Assembly (NCBI GenBank): GCA_965197635.1
Contig: CBDANN010000008.1
Coordinates: forward strand, 558,001 to 622,000
DNA length: 64,000 nucleotides
Direction of reading: 5' to 3'
Origin: Bin87 sp965197635
GTDB lineage: Bacteria; Chloroflexota; Dehalococcoidia; Lucifugimonadales; UBA3495
The translations under genes and the position numbers were made by a program. Shown one piece after another: positions 8,418 to 19,422 of the stretch; the stretch's first letter is position 1; each line of letters begins with the position of its first letter. The notes below the pieces were generated by a model. It was not told the origin of the DNA and did not search any database. It saw only the letters and a list, made by a program, of their open reading frames with translations.

Positions 8418-9191
8418 GTGCCGAATCGACGCAAAATCCGCATCATCCATACTTCCGACACTCATTTAGGGGACGATTGGGATCCCGAAGCTGCCCAACG
8501 CGCCCTGTCCGCGGTTGTTGACGGCGTTGGCGCACTGCATGGCGATGCCCTGTTGATCGCCGGCGACGTGTTCGACAATGCCCGCATATCGGACGCCGTG
8601 CTTGAGTTCTTGGTGAGCGAGATGGCCCGCGTCGAGGTGCCGGCCTTCATCTTGCCCGGAAACCACGACCTGTATGACGCGGACAGCCTGTACCGCCGGC
8701 ATCCATTCGCCGCCGCGCCGGACAACCTGCACGTCTTCACCGGAACGCGCGGCCAGACCATCTCTTTACCGCATCTCACGCTGGACGTATGGGCCCGCGC
8801 CATGGACAGTCACACGCCGGCGTTTCGGCCTCTGGCCGGCATTCCTACCCACCGCAATGGCCACTGGCGGGTGGCGATGGCTCACGGCCATTTTCACTAT
8901 CCCGACGACACGGAGGAACGCTCGTCTCCCATACGCCCGAGGGAAATTGCGGAGGCAGCGTGCGATTACATCGCTCTCGGCCATTGGGAGCGGCGTGAGG
9001 ATGTTTCGCAAAACGGCGTCACCGCCTTCTACTCCGGCTCGCCCATGGGGGCCGCCGCCGAACGAGGGCAGGTGGCGGTGAATGTGGTCGATTTAGATCC
9101 AGTCTCTTCGGCAGCCGTTCGGGTCTCGCAAGTCAAATTACCTATGTCGGCCTCTTCCACTCTTTCGCTTCCGTTTGCCGCAGACAACTAA
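8418..9191 (+). CDS. Calcineurin-like metallophosphoesterase, SbcD/Mre11-like
   Basis: A 257-residue phosphoesterase with the dinuclear metal motifs in order: SDTHLGD, AGDVFDN, PGNHDLYD, HGHFHYPD and ALGHWE. The N-terminal layout is that of DNA-repair exonuclease SbcD/Mre11, but the protein lacks the long C-terminal capping domain and no SbcC-like partner is nearby, so a different substrate is possible. It starts at GTG 8418, 7 bp after hflX, suggesting one transcript. Confidence 0.85.
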   Translation: MPNRRKIRIIHTSDTHLGDDWDPEAAQRALSAVVDGVGALHGDALLIAGDVFDNARISDAVLEFLVSEMARVEVPAFILPGNHDLYDADSLYRRHPFAAAPDNLHVFTGTRGQTISLPHLTLDVWARAMDSHTPAFRPLAGIPTHRNGHWRVAMAHGHFHYPDDTEERSSPIRPREIAEAACDYIALGHWERREDVSQNGVTAFYSGSPMGAAAERGQVAVNVVDLDPVSSAAVRVSQVKLPMSASSTLSLPFAADN

Positions 9192-9205
9192 CAGGAACAG
9201 TCACC

Positions 9206-10078
9206 ATGAAAACCATCTCCCGCGAACACCGCATCTATATCCTCCACCCGGAGAACGAGCCGGCCGTCACCATTGACGACGGCGACGACCTGATGGTGGA
9301 AACCTGGGACGCTTTTGAAGGCATCCGCGAGCCGGGCGTGTTGCAGGAAAAGTCGCTCAAAGGGCCGGCTACCGGACCCATCTACGTCAACGGCGCGGAG
9401 CCGGGCGACGCTCTGCGCATCGAGTTCGTCAGCATCACTCCCAAAGAGAACCCGGCCCACATGGTGATGCCCGGTCGCGGTTTCCTGGAAGCCGAGTTCA
9501 CGGAGGGTTATCCCACCGTGATGAGTATTGACGGTGACGATCTGGTGTTGCCCAGCGGTATGCGCCTGCCCCTGAACCCGTCCCTGGGCCTGGTCGCCAC
9601 CACGCCCACTTACTCGCAGGAGACGGCCAGCGACAGCGGCCCCTACGGCGGAGACATTGATATGAAAGAACTGGTTGCCGGCAGCGTCCTCTACCTGCCG
9701 GTGTTCGTCCCCGGTGGGCTACTGGCAATGGGCGACTGCCACGCCGTGGTCGGCGACGGCGCGGTGGCCGGCACCGGCGCCGAGTGTTCCGCCGACACCC
9801 ACATCCGCGTAACCGTGGAAAAGGGCATGAACCTTGCCGGCCCTCGCGCCATCACGCCGGAGCACTACGTCGTCCTGTCCCACGGCGACGACCTCGGCCC
9901 GGCGATGAAGCAGGCTGTCCGCGAAATGGTGGACTTCCTCACCACGGAAAAAGGAATGCAACCATACGACGCGTACACCCTATGCAGCCTGGCCGGAGAC
10001 GTCCGGGTTTCCCGCACCTTCCGCCCAATCAGCCCAGTCAAGATGATGCTGTCGCGGCAGGCGTTGGAGCAACTGTAA
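9206..10078 (+). CDS. Acetamidase/formamidase family protein
   Basis: A 290-residue FmdA/AmdA-family hydrolase, which releases ammonia from short amides. Characteristic segments: TGPIYVNGAEPGDALRIEF, GGDIDMKELVAGSVLYLPV, MGDCHAVVGDGAVAGTGAE and the C-terminal YTLCSLAGDVRVSR. The start ATG 9206 lies 14 bp after the phosphoesterase stop. It may supply nitrogen, but the exact amide is not decidable from sequence. Confidence 0.9.
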   Translation: MKTISREHRIYILHPENEPAVTIDDGDDLMVETWDAFEGIREPGVLQEKSLKGPATGPIYVNGAEPGDALRIEFVSITPKENPAHMVMPGRGFLEAEFTEGYPTVMSIDGDDLVLPSGMRLPLNPSLGLVATTPTYSQETASDSGPYGGDIDMKELVAGSVLYLPVFVPGGLLAMGDCHAVVGDGAVAGTGAECSADTHIRVTVEKGMNLAGPRAITPEHYVVLSHGDDLGPAMKQAVREMVDFLTTEKGMQPYDAYTLCSLAGDVRVSRTFRPISPVKMMLSRQALEQL

Positions 10079-10095
10079 GCGGCCGGTGGTAATCT

Positions 10096-10193
10096 CGGAC
10101 AAATTTGCCGGGGGAACGATTATTCGCCCGCTGTCTTGCTCGCGACAGGGCGGACAAATTTGCCGGGGGAACGATTATTCGCCCGCTGTCTTG
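10096..10193. repeat. Two 43-bp direct repeats, 55-bp period
   Basis: The block beginning CGGACAAATTTGCCGGGGGA is found at 10096-10138 and 10151-10193, separated by 12 bp. It fills the gap between two convergent genes. No coding potential or transposon ends are seen. Confidence 0.9.
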
Positions 10194-10198
10194 GCTAA

Positions 10199-10465
10199 TT
10201 ATAGCCGCCGGTACGTGGTTTCGTTCCGCCGGGCTATCCGCAGCACCATCAGTCGCCGCTCATCATCGTAGACCTCGTAGATGATTCGGAACCGCCCCGC
10301 CCGGATGCGCCAGACTGCCGCGAAACCGGCCAACTTGACGCAGCCGGGAGGTCGTGGGTTGTTCACTAAGTTTCGTAACGCATCCCGGATGCGACGGGCA
10401 TCCTCCAGTGTCATTCTTCGCGCCTGTCGCTGTGCGGCGGGCGACAACTCGATGTGATATGACAC
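10199..10465 (-). CDS. RelE/ParE-family toxin
   Basis: An 88-residue RelE-type protein: IELSPAAQRQARRMTLEDAR, the KLAGFAAVWRIRAGRFRIIYEV core and the C-terminal LRIARRNETTYR. The basic core residues typical of mRNA-cleaving RelE are present. Its gene starts 6 bp after the upstream antitoxin gene, the standard antitoxin-toxin order. Confidence 0.85.
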   Translation of the reverse strand: MSYHIELSPAAQRQARRMTLEDARRIRDALRNLVNNPRPPGCVKLAGFAAVWRIRAGRFRIIYEVYDDERRLMVLRIARRNETTYRRL

Positions 10466-10471
10466 TGTAGG

Positions 10472-10705
10472 TCAATCCCGGTTTTCCAGGATACCGGCAA
10501 AAAATGCCTCGAACTCGACGCCGCCCTGTTCATCAGCTTCAGCACGGGCCAATTCAACCTCGTCGTGCTCGGCACCGCCCATGGCTTCATCGTCCAGCCA
10601 AGTCTGAACGGCTTCGGACACCAATTCTTGGATGGGTCTTCCGCTGCGGTCCGCCGCCTCTTCAAGCGCCGAATACAGGTTGTCAGTCACGGTTAGCGTC
10701 TTCAT
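10472..10705 (-). CDS. Antitoxin of the RelE pair
   Basis: A 77-residue acidic protein (MKTLTVTDNLYSALEEAADRSGRPIQELVSEA) with a ribbon-helix-helix-like N terminus and an acidic tail (FEAFFAGILENRD) likely to wrap the toxin. It precedes the toxin on the minus strand by 6 bp. Family inferred from length, charge and position. Confidence 0.75.
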   Translation of the reverse strand: MKTLTVTDNLYSALEEAADRSGRPIQELVSEAVQTWLDDEAMGGAEHDEVELARAEADEQGGVEFEAFFAGILENRD

Positions 10706-10782
10706 TGTGGTTCCCTCGGCACGATTTACGGCTGCTCGCCAATGATTTACCCAAGTGGCACTTCCTGAACACCGGGTTCACC

Positions 10783-11562
10783 TCACGCCACCGAATACCC
10801 CCCGTCCACCGTAATCACCGCCCCGGTCACGTAGTCTGACGCCCGGCTGGCCAGGAAAACCGCCGCACCCTGTAGCTCGTTGGCATCGCCCCATCGGCCC
10901 ATGGGGATGCGCCGGTTGATCAGGTCGTACCGCTCGGGCTGGGTTTCCGGGATCGCCTGGGTCAGCTCGGTCATAAACCAGCCGGGCAGTATGGCGTTGG
11001 ACTGGATGTTGTCCCCGGCCCAGGCCACGGCAAAACTTTTGGCCAACTGGACGAGGCCGCCTTTACTGGACGAGTAGGGTACGCCGCTCCCACCGCCGCC
11101 GAAGATGCTGAACATGCTGCCGATGCTGATGATCTTGCCGCCTCCCCGTGCCTTGAAGTGCGGATACACCGCCCGGCACGACAGAAATGCCGCGCGCAGG
11201 TTGACGTCCAGCACGTTGTCCCACTCGGCGGCGGTGATGTCCTCCGGGGCTTTGCGAACGGTGGCGCCGGCGTTGTTAACCAGGATGTCGACGTGGCCGA
11301 AACGCGCGACGGCGCGGGATACCATGTCGTCTATGTCCGAGTTGCTGGTGACGTCCGTCGGAATGGCGAAAGCGCGGCGGCCATTGGCTTCGATTGCGGC
11401 AACGGCGGCGGCGTTCTTCTCGGTGTTCCGTGCTGCAATGGCGACGTCAGCGCCGGCTTCGGCGAGGCCCAACGCCATCCCCAGGCCGAGGCCGCCGTTG
11501 CCGCCGGTGATGAGGGCCACCCGGCCAGTGAGGTCAAACAGATTGCCGTTGCTGCTGGTCAT
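10783..11562 (-). CDS. Short-chain dehydrogenase/reductase
   Basis: A 259-residue classical SDR that should use NAD(P)(H) to oxidise or reduce an alcohol/ketone. Seen: Rossmann motif TGGNGGLGLGMA, NNAGAT, the catalytic Ser followed by YSSSKGG (Tyr and Lys), and the C-terminal SDYVTGAVITVDGGYS. ATG 11562 is preferred to 11592 because an AGGAG lies just upstream of it. Substrate unknown. It overlaps nothing and lies 5 bp downstream of the pRiA4b-like gene. Confidence 0.9.
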   Translation of the reverse strand: MTSSNGNLFDLTGRVALITGGNGGLGLGMALGLAEAGADVAIAARNTEKNAAAVAAIEANGRRAFAIPTDVTSNSDIDDMVSRAVARFGHVDILVNNAGATVRKAPEDITAAEWDNVLDVNLRAAFLSCRAVYPHFKARGGGKIISIGSMFSIFGGGGSGVPYSSSKGGLVQLAKSFAVAWAGDNIQSNAILPGWFMTELTQAIPETQPERYDLINRRIPMGRWGDANELQGAAVFLASRASDYVTGAVITVDGGYSVA

Positions 11563-11567
11563 TGTAG

Positions 11568-12284
11568 TTATCTCCTGTCCAGATCGGGCCATTCGCCATC
11601 TTCAACTATCTGCATTGGCACTCCATCGTAGCCGCAAACCCCACTGCGCGGCGAGTTGACTATAGGCAGGCGGAATTCCGAGGTTGGTGCACAGGTATCG
11701 CAGAGCCCCACCGTCATGGCTATCCAGTCGTCTTCCGACGGGCCAACCCACGTTGCCGGCGCTCCGCATATTGAGCATTCAATTGCCGGCGCGTCGTTCC
11801 GGGTCAGCAGCCGGATTTGCCCCGTATCGCCGTTCAGTTCCGCCAGGCTCCTTATTGCAAGTTTGGTGGTTGTGCCAAAGTCGTACACATGGCTGAACCG
11901 CTTACCGGGCGGCGCGACCTGCCCCAGCGCAACGTCCATCGTCTCACCGCCCAAATCTATTATAAAGTCGCCATGGGACATCCGGTCATAAAGTGTCCTA
12001 TCTATATCAAAGGCACTGAGGTGCCCGCAGCATTCCAACCAGATTTCCCGCAGGTACTGGTCCAGTTCCTCTAGTTTCATGGCCGCCGGTACTGCCAGAT
12101 GCAGCCAGTACTCTGGCCGGTAAGTATCCTCTACCAGAAGATGGATGCTTTTGCCCTGCTGGCCTGGTTTGTCGTCTGCGTTGGCGGTTTTCGTCAGGCA
12201 ACTTTTCAGGTGCCGGCTCATCCCGGATTTCCGGTACGATTTCCCGCACAGCTCGCAGTTTCCGGTTGATGTGACCCTGCTCAT
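11568..12284 (-). CDS. pRiA4b ORF-3-like protein with N-terminal zinc finger
   Basis: A 238-residue protein. The N terminus has CELCGKSYRKSGMSRHLKSC, a zinc-finger pattern. The middle (LEELDQYLREIWLECCGHLS to RFSHVYDFGTTTKL) matches the plasmid pRiA4b ORF-3 family. A second Cys cluster, CSICGAPATWV with a later CDTC, lies near the C terminus. The family's function is not established. Nothing links it to a nearby mobile element. Confidence 0.75.
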   Translation of the reverse strand: MSRVTSTGNCELCGKSYRKSGMSRHLKSCLTKTANADDKPGQQGKSIHLLVEDTYRPEYWLHLAVPAAMKLEELDQYLREIWLECCGHLSAFDIDRTLYDRMSHGDFIIDLGGETMDVALGQVAPPGKRFSHVYDFGTTTKLAIRSLAELNGDTGQIRLLTRNDAPAIECSICGAPATWVGPSEDDWIAMTVGLCDTCAPTSEFRLPIVNSPRSGVCGYDGVPMQIVEDGEWPDLDRR

Positions 12285-12338
12285 TTTCGTTCACCCCCGG
12301 CTCAGGTTCCATCCGCTCTTTTGCCATTTTAGCGCATA

Positions 12339-12374
12339 CGACAAGGGGCGACCCACCCGAGTCGCCCCTTGTCG
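12339..12374 (-). terminator. Perfect 14-bp hairpin after hppA
   Basis: Arms CGACAAGGGGCGAC (12339-12352) and its complement (12361-12374) enclose an 8-nt loop. It lies 24 bp past the hppA stop on the minus strand. No clear U-run follows, so it could equally be an intergenic palindromic repeat. The hairpin at 28275-28295 has similar arm composition. Confidence 0.6.
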
Positions 12375-12397
12375 CAGTCCGCGTATGTCCCCTGCGC

Positions 12398-14467
<2,070 letters not shown>

Positions 14468-14553
14468 TCTTTCCTCTCCGTTTTCCGGTTACAGAACCCG
14501 ACAAACGTTGCGAAATTAGCACATGGCCTGTTGAGAGTCAATCAATAGGGACA

Positions 14554-15118
14554 TCAGTTTTCCGTCGCCAAATCTACGATGCGCGCACTGATCTTGCCAC
14601 CCTCTACCTGCATAATTGCGACAGTGCCAGCGGCGCCCGGAGGCGTGGCGACGACCGGGGTAAGTCGGGCTGCCCGGGTTGATGAACAGCACTCCCTCCC
14701 GCCATTCCGACATCTCTTCGTGGGTATCTCCGAAAGCTACCACGTCAACCTCTTCCCCGAACTTGCGTTGCAGCAGGCTTCGCAATCCCGTTTCGGGATA
14801 CACCAGGCCGGCGCCGTCGGGTGTGGTGGCTATGATAGGCGGGGGCCATTGGATGTCGTGAACCATGCCGATGCGGACGCCGTCACCCTCAATGACGCGG
14901 GTAACGTCCGCCAAACGCTCGCCGGGTTCGCGTGGATCTTCATATCCGCGGACCGCCAGCACCGGCGCCACCTGCTCCAGGCAATCGAGCACACCCAAAC
15001 ATTCCAAATCCCCGCAGTGCAACAACAGATCGCAGCCGGACAGGGCGTCCAGAACCGCCGCCGGCAGATCCCATCCGCTTCCCGCCGAGTGCGTATCCGA
15101 AATCAGACCGATCTTCAC
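14554..15118 (-). CDS. YfcE/MJ0936-type phosphodiesterase with a C-terminal frameshift
   Basis: Metallophosphoesterase motifs are seen: ISDTHSAG, HCGDLE, VHDIQ, FGDTHEE and INPGSPTYP. After NPGSPTYP the continuous frame runs on into an unlikely tail ending at 14516. Shifting by one base in the GGGG run at 14657-14660 recovers VVATPPGAAGTVAIMQVEGG and a natural end at 14554, as expected for this roughly 190-residue family. So there is either a real single-base lesion or a sequencing error. The start is GTG 15118, 9 bp past the stop of the LLM gene, with AAGGAA upstream. Confidence 0.8.
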
Positions 15119-15127
15119 GGTGACTGA

Positions 15128-16141
15128 TTATTCCTTCTGGGGAGCCAGAGACTCCAATGTCTCCAGCATCGTGTCGCGATGGGCGCCGTGGGGGAACGCC
15201 ACGATTGGCATATCAACTCCGTTGGCGCGGAATCGGGCCATCTTGCTACGGCAATCCGACGAAGTCCCGATTACCGTGATGTTATTGACCATTTCATCGG
15301 TGATGGCTTTGGCGGCTTTGCCCCGGTCTCCCTCACCCCAAGCGTGGCGTAATGCGTCGCACTCGTCCCGGTACCCATAGCGGCAGAACAGGTCATAGTA
15401 ATATTGCCCCATCCCGCCGATATAGAACGCCATGTGCGCCCGGGCCTGTTTTACCGCTTCCGTTATCGTTGTCTCGTCGTCGCTGGCGCAGCAGAGGATC
15501 TGGGGGGCGGTGGTGACCTGCTTAACGGATCTTCCGGCCGAATGGGCCGCCGCTGCCAGAGGTTCTTTGACTTCCGACAACTTTTCACAATGGGTCCAAA
15601 TGGGCAACCAACCGTCGGCCAGCCGGCCGGTGAGCTCCAGGTTGCGGCGGCCCAGCGAAGCAACATATATCGGAACTCGTTCCCTTACCGGCTGCACGCC
15701 CATGCGAAAGCGCTTCAAGCTGTAAAAACGGCCCTCGTAGTTGACGCGCTCGCCGGAGAGGGCCATGCGGATGATGTCAATGTACTCTGCCGTGCGCGCC
15801 ACCGGATGGTCAAACTTCACGCCGTGCCAGTCTTCAATGACGATGCGGCCGCTGGTGCCCAAACCGAGGATCGCACGTCCGCCGCTGATACGGTCGAGCG
15901 AGGCGATGCTTTGGGCAATCAGGCCCGGCGTGCGGCTGTACACGGTGACGATGCCGGTGCCCAGGCCGATGCGTTCCGTATTGCATGCCAACATCGTCAG
16001 CACGGTGAAGGCGTCCCGTCCCCATGACTCGCCCGTCCAAAACGATTCGTAACCCAACCGGTCCGCGGCCTGTGCCACGGCAATCAGGTCAGCATCGTCG
16101 TTGTTGTCCCGGCTGCTGAAGGTGAGCGCGATACGTTCCAT
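15128..16141 (-). CDS. LLM-class (luciferase-like, F420-type) flavin oxidoreductase
   Basis: A 337-residue TIM-barrel enzyme. Visible: YESFWTGESWGRDAFTVLTMLA, ERIGLGTGIVTVYSRTPGLIAQ, SGGRAILGLGTSG and VPIYVASLGRRNLELTGRLADGW. These are the marks of F420-dependent methylene-H4MPT-reductase-like LLM proteins, which are amplified in SAR202-type Chloroflexota. Cofactor (F420 or FMN) and substrate are undetermined. It sits in a minus-strand gene run with 9-15 bp spacing to both neighbours. Confidence 0.85.
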   Translation of the reverse strand: MERIALTFSSRDNNDDADLIAVAQAADRLGYESFWTGESWGRDAFTVLTMLACNTERIGLGTGIVTVYSRTPGLIAQSIASLDRISGGRAILGLGTSGRIVIEDWHGVKFDHPVARTAEYIDIIRMALSGERVNYEGRFYSLKRFRMGVQPVRERVPIYVASLGRRNLELTGRLADGWLPIWTHCEKLSEVKEPLAAAAHSAGRSVKQVTTAPQILCCASDDETTITEAVKQARAHMAFYIGGMGQYYYDLFCRYGYRDECDALRHAWGEGDRGKAAKAITDEMVNNITVIGTSSDCRSKMARFRANGVDMPIVAFPHGAHRDTMLETLESLAPQKE

Positions 16142-16156
16142 GGTGGAGGGGTTTCC

Positions 16157-16729
16157 TCAGTTTCGGTTTTGCCAGATATAGTACGGATCCAGCGTTTCGT
16201 CGGTCATCGTTTCGCCAAGCACCTCAGCCGTAGCGGGGAACGACTTGGTTTCCTGCTCGATGAGGCGGCCCAATTCAACCGTCCAGCGGTCGACCTCAAT
16301 AGGATCCAATTTGTCCCCCAACATCTCCGCAAACCCTGCAACCACCTGTTCGGTCGGGATTGCCAGTGTGGGTCCGGAGATCACGAAAACCACCACTTCG
16401 GGCAAGTGGTCTTCGTCGTGGAGATCCACACCCAGGCGTTCCAGGATATAGTGCATGGCCACGCCGCGCACGATGTCATCCACCTGGTTGGGCAGATGCA
16501 TCAGGTGAAGGAACGGACGCTCTCCGCCTTCCCTCAGCACGTCGGAAAATTCGCTTTCCACCGTGCGGTAGTATTCGTCGGTGAACACTTCATCCACGGA
16601 CAGCATCCTAACCGCCGCCGGTCCACGGGTGTCCACCACGATGAATTCCCGGAGGTGCGGAAAGATCGCCAGGGTGATATCGGGATACCGGCCATTGGGA
16701 AGTGGGCCGCCGCTGAATTCCTGGAACAA
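16157..16729 (-). CDS. Unknown conserved-looking soluble protein
   Basis: About 190 residues, acidic. I do not recognise it. No membrane segment or metal motif is visible. TTG at 16729 is chosen because GGGAGG lies 7 bp before it. An upstream TTG (16768) would add 13 residues without a ribosome site. It lies between the HAD gene and the LLM gene at short spacing, so it is probably co-expressed with them. Confidence 0.6.
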   Translation of the reverse strand: MFQEFSGGPLPNGRYPDITLAIFPHLREFIVVDTRGPAAVRMLSVDEVFTDEYYRTVESEFSDVLREGGERPFLHLMHLPNQVDDIVRGVAMHYILERLGVDLHDEDHLPEVVVFVISGPTLAIPTEQVVAGFAEMLGDKLDPIEVDRWTVELGRLIEQETKSFPATAEVLGETMTDETLDPYYIWQNRN

Positions 16730-16803
16730 GGCAATCCTCCCTACGCCTGGGTAGCGTCGCGTCGCCAAGGGCGGCGCGAGCCGATGTTGACTGGTTGACC
16801 CGA

Positions 16804-17565
16804 TCAGCCGGTGGCCAAGAGCTGTACCGCGCCGGACACGCCGGAAAGATCGTCCACCGCCGCATCAGCCTGGCTGTACGGGTCATCGGGGTCGTCGGGC
16901 TCGTAAAATCCCCGGATCCAAATCGATTTCATACCGACGCGGTTTGCCCCCACTACGTCGTTGGATACGTGGTCGCCCACGTGAATCGTCCCATGTGGTT
17001 CCGATCCGAGCGAATTCATGGTCATCAAGAAGATTTCGTCGGACGGCTTAGCCAACAGTACCTCATCGGAGAACGTCAAAACGTCGAAATACTCCAATAA
17101 ATCGTGCCGCCGCAGGAACTCCCGGAACGTGTAGCCGGGCGTCATGCCGGTGTTGGAAATCAAGCCAATGCGAAATCCCATAGCGTGGATTGAGTGCAAG
17201 GTGTCTCGCGTGGCGTCGTGGAACCGAGGAGGGAAGTCGAAAAACGATTCCGCGTAGATGCGTTCTATTTCCGCGATGGTAGGCTCCGGCAACCGCTTGA
17301 CCAATCCGTCTTCGATGAGGTCAATGAAGATTTCCACCTGGGTGCGGAAACTGACGTCCTTGTTGGTGTTCCGCACTTCGCGACAAGCCCGGTAACAACC
17401 TCGATACGCCTCGCGAATGTGGTCGGCCTCAAACTCCAAGCCTTGCGCCCCCAACAAGTCCTTGGCCCCGTCGAGCCGCACTTGCGCTCTTTGGAGGCCC
17501 AATTCCCGGTTGTCCAGGATGAGCGTTTGCCACAGGTCAAATGTTACCGCGGTGATTGCAGCCAC
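16804..17565 (-). CDS. HAD-family hydrolase
   Basis: A 253-residue haloacid-dehalogenase-type phosphatase. Motif I FDLWQTLIL has Trp where DxD or DxT is usual (FDLWQT), motif II GLISNTG, motif III Lys in LLAKPSDEIF, and motif IV HVGDHVSNDVVGA. Motif I retains the nucleophilic Asp. Substrate unknown, with a small phosphate ester being typical. GTG start at 17565, no obvious ribosome site. Part of the minus-strand run 19265-14554. Confidence 0.85.
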   Translation of the reverse strand: MAAITAVTFDLWQTLILDNRELGLQRAQVRLDGAKDLLGAQGLEFEADHIREAYRGCYRACREVRNTNKDVSFRTQVEIFIDLIEDGLVKRLPEPTIAEIERIYAESFFDFPPRFHDATRDTLHSIHAMGFRIGLISNTGMTPGYTFREFLRRHDLLEYFDVLTFSDEVLLAKPSDEIFLMTMNSLGSEPHGTIHVGDHVSNDVVGANRVGMKSIWIRGFYEPDDPDDPYSQADAAVDDLSGVSGAVQLLATG

Positions 17566-17622
17566 GTTGATATTCCGTCACGTCGGATTGTCGATGTTAT
17601 CGTCCACTCGGCCGGCGACGAC

Positions 17623-19041
17623 CTACAGCGGAGGACGGCGAGCGTGCCAATCAGTGGCCTGTTGGTAAGCGTACGCTGCCCGCAACACCGTCTCTTCGTC
17701 AAAGTTTCGGCCGGCGAGGTGCAAGCCCACCGGCAGGCCGTCGGAGCCGAATCCGCAGGGCACTGATATCGCCGGCGACCCGGTGATGTTGTAAACCCTG
17801 GTGTACTTGGTCAGTTGCGGAACCGCGGGCAACTGCTGCCCGGCAACGTCGATGCGGCGTTCCAACAAAACGGGAGCGGTAACCGGTTCGACCGGGCCGG
17901 CAAGCAGGTCGACGTCGCGCAAGAGTCCGGCCACCTGGCTGCAAAAGACCTGTCGGGCCTGTTGCGCTCTCAGGTATTCCGTCGCCGATATGAACAGGCC
18001 CTCTTCCAGCCGGTCGCGCACCTGGGGATAGAGCTTGTCGCCGTCGCTCAGAAGCAAGTCCCGGTGCGCGGCGGTGGCCTCAGCGCTCAGTATGGCGTTA
18101 CTGATGGGTTGGGCGTATTCATAGAGCGGCAGCGAAACCTCCACGATTTCCGCTCCCAGTTCTTCCAGGACACCGATAGCCCGCTGGGTCAGGTCCGCTA
18201 CTTCCGTGTCTATCTCGGTTTCGAAGTATTCGCGTACCACCCCAATGCGCAGGCCGCGAACATCCCCGGTCAACGCAGAGGTGTAATCGGGCACGGGAAC
18301 TTTCACGGTCGCATGATCCCCCGGATCAGGCCCTGCGATTGCGTTCATGGCCAGCGCGGCGTCCTCGACGGTGCGCACCATGGGGCCCGGATGATCGAGA
18401 CACCAGGACAGCGGAGTCAATCCGGCCCGGCTCACGCGCCCGTAGGTTGGCTTCAAACCGACGATGCCGCACAATGCCGCCGGTATGCGGACGCTGCCGC
18501 CGGTGTCGGTCCCCATGGTGATGGTGCACTGCCCGGCGGCGGCAGCCGACCCGCTTCCTCCGCTGGAACCCCCGGTGATCCTCTCAGGATTCCACGGGTT
18601 GTGCATATGGCCATAGTCGGCGTTCTCACCGGTTGGGCCGAAGGCCAGCGGGTGCATATTCAATTTGCCCACAAGTATGGCGCCGGCCTGGCTGAATCGA
18701 GCCGCCACGGTGCAATCTTCGGCGGGCGCGAAAGTATCGTAAATGCGCGTTCCGGAAGTGGTACGAACGCCGGCGGTGTTGAAGAGGTCTTTAAGACCTA
18801 CCGGGACCCCGTGCAAGGGTCCCCGGTAATTCCCCCGACCGATGTCTTCCTCGGCGCGACGGGCTGCGGCTCGCGCCGGTTCGGGCAACAGGGTGATGAA
18901 AGAATTCAAGATCGGCTCGGTCGCTTCGATGCGGGCCAAGCACGCCTCCACCACCTCTACCGGAGAGACTTCCCGACTGCGAATCAGCCCGGACAATTCC
19001 CATGCCGACATATAGTGCAACTCGTTTTCCGGCATGAGCAC
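17623..19041 (-). CDS. Amidase-signature enzyme, GatA-like
   Basis: A 472-residue amidase-signature hydrolase. The Ser-cisSer-Lys triad is visible: Lys in PVGLKDLFNT, Ser in GGSSGGSGSA, and Ser in TDTGGSVRIPAA. The sequence resembles GatA, but no gatB is in the window and a small GatC/AtzG-like gene precedes it. A stand-alone amidase with a stabilising partner is therefore as likely as the tRNA amidotransferase subunit. Confidence 0.85.
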   Translation of the reverse strand: MLMPENELHYMSAWELSGLIRSREVSPVEVVEACLARIEATEPILNSFITLLPEPARAAARRAEEDIGRGNYRGPLHGVPVGLKDLFNTAGVRTTSGTRIYDTFAPAEDCTVAARFSQAGAILVGKLNMHPLAFGPTGENADYGHMHNPWNPERITGGSSGGSGSAAAAGQCTITMGTDTGGSVRIPAALCGIVGLKPTYGRVSRAGLTPLSWCLDHPGPMVRTVEDAALAMNAIAGPDPGDHATVKVPVPDYTSALTGDVRGLRIGVVREYFETEIDTEVADLTQRAIGVLEELGAEIVEVSLPLYEYAQPISNAILSAEATAAHRDLLLSDGDKLYPQVRDRLEEGLFISATEYLRAQQARQVFCSQVAGLLRDVDLLAGPVEPVTAPVLLERRIDVAGQQLPAVPQLTKYTRVYNITGSPAISVPCGFGSDGLPVGLHLAGRNFDEETVLRAAYAYQQATDWHARRPPL

Positions 19042-19061
19042 CTCTTGGTTACCGCAGTCGA

Positions 19062-19265
19062 TTATCGGGATGACGGCACGAAGGCCGACGGAGACTCGGC
19101 TCCCGAGACGTCGATTTCGTATATCCGGGCGAGTCCCTGGCGCATCAAAGCCACTCGCTGCCGGAGATCTGCCATGCGTTCAGGATCCGTTGTGTCGAGA
19201 CCGGCCGCTTCGGCCGATTGCCGAAAGGCTTCGTCGCTCAAGGGGTTCCCATCCTGCGTTGACAT
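19062..19265 (-). CDS. Small GatC/AtzG-like partner of the amidase
   Basis: A 67-residue helical protein starting MSTQDGNPLSDEAFRQSA and containing LRQRVALMRQGLARIYEID. The size, position 20 bp before the amidase and helical character match the small subunits (GatC, AtzG) that wrap amidases. The ATG at 19265 is chosen over an upstream 19298 start that would add an atypical Ser-rich leader. Assignment is by context. Confidence 0.55.
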   Translation of the reverse strand: MSTQDGNPLSDEAFRQSAEAAGLDTTDPERMADLRQRVALMRQGLARIYEIDVSGAESPSAFVPSSR

Positions 19266-19422
19266 AGCACTCACACTCGACGATTCGGTGGGGCGCATCC
19301 GGCCGCGGTTGACGCGCCGGCGCCATTATCGCGTAACCCGCCAGCAATGGCAAATGCAACGGTCGGAGTGGTCTATACTGATCGTGCTCAATTGTTCTCG
19401 TATCCCCTGCCTTCCCGACACC

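Noticed and set aside
17815..19422. Plus-strand N-terminal extension of the CPBP protease frame
   Set aside because: It is the antisense of the amidase gene. The recognisable protease starts at the zinc ribbon after ATG 19423.
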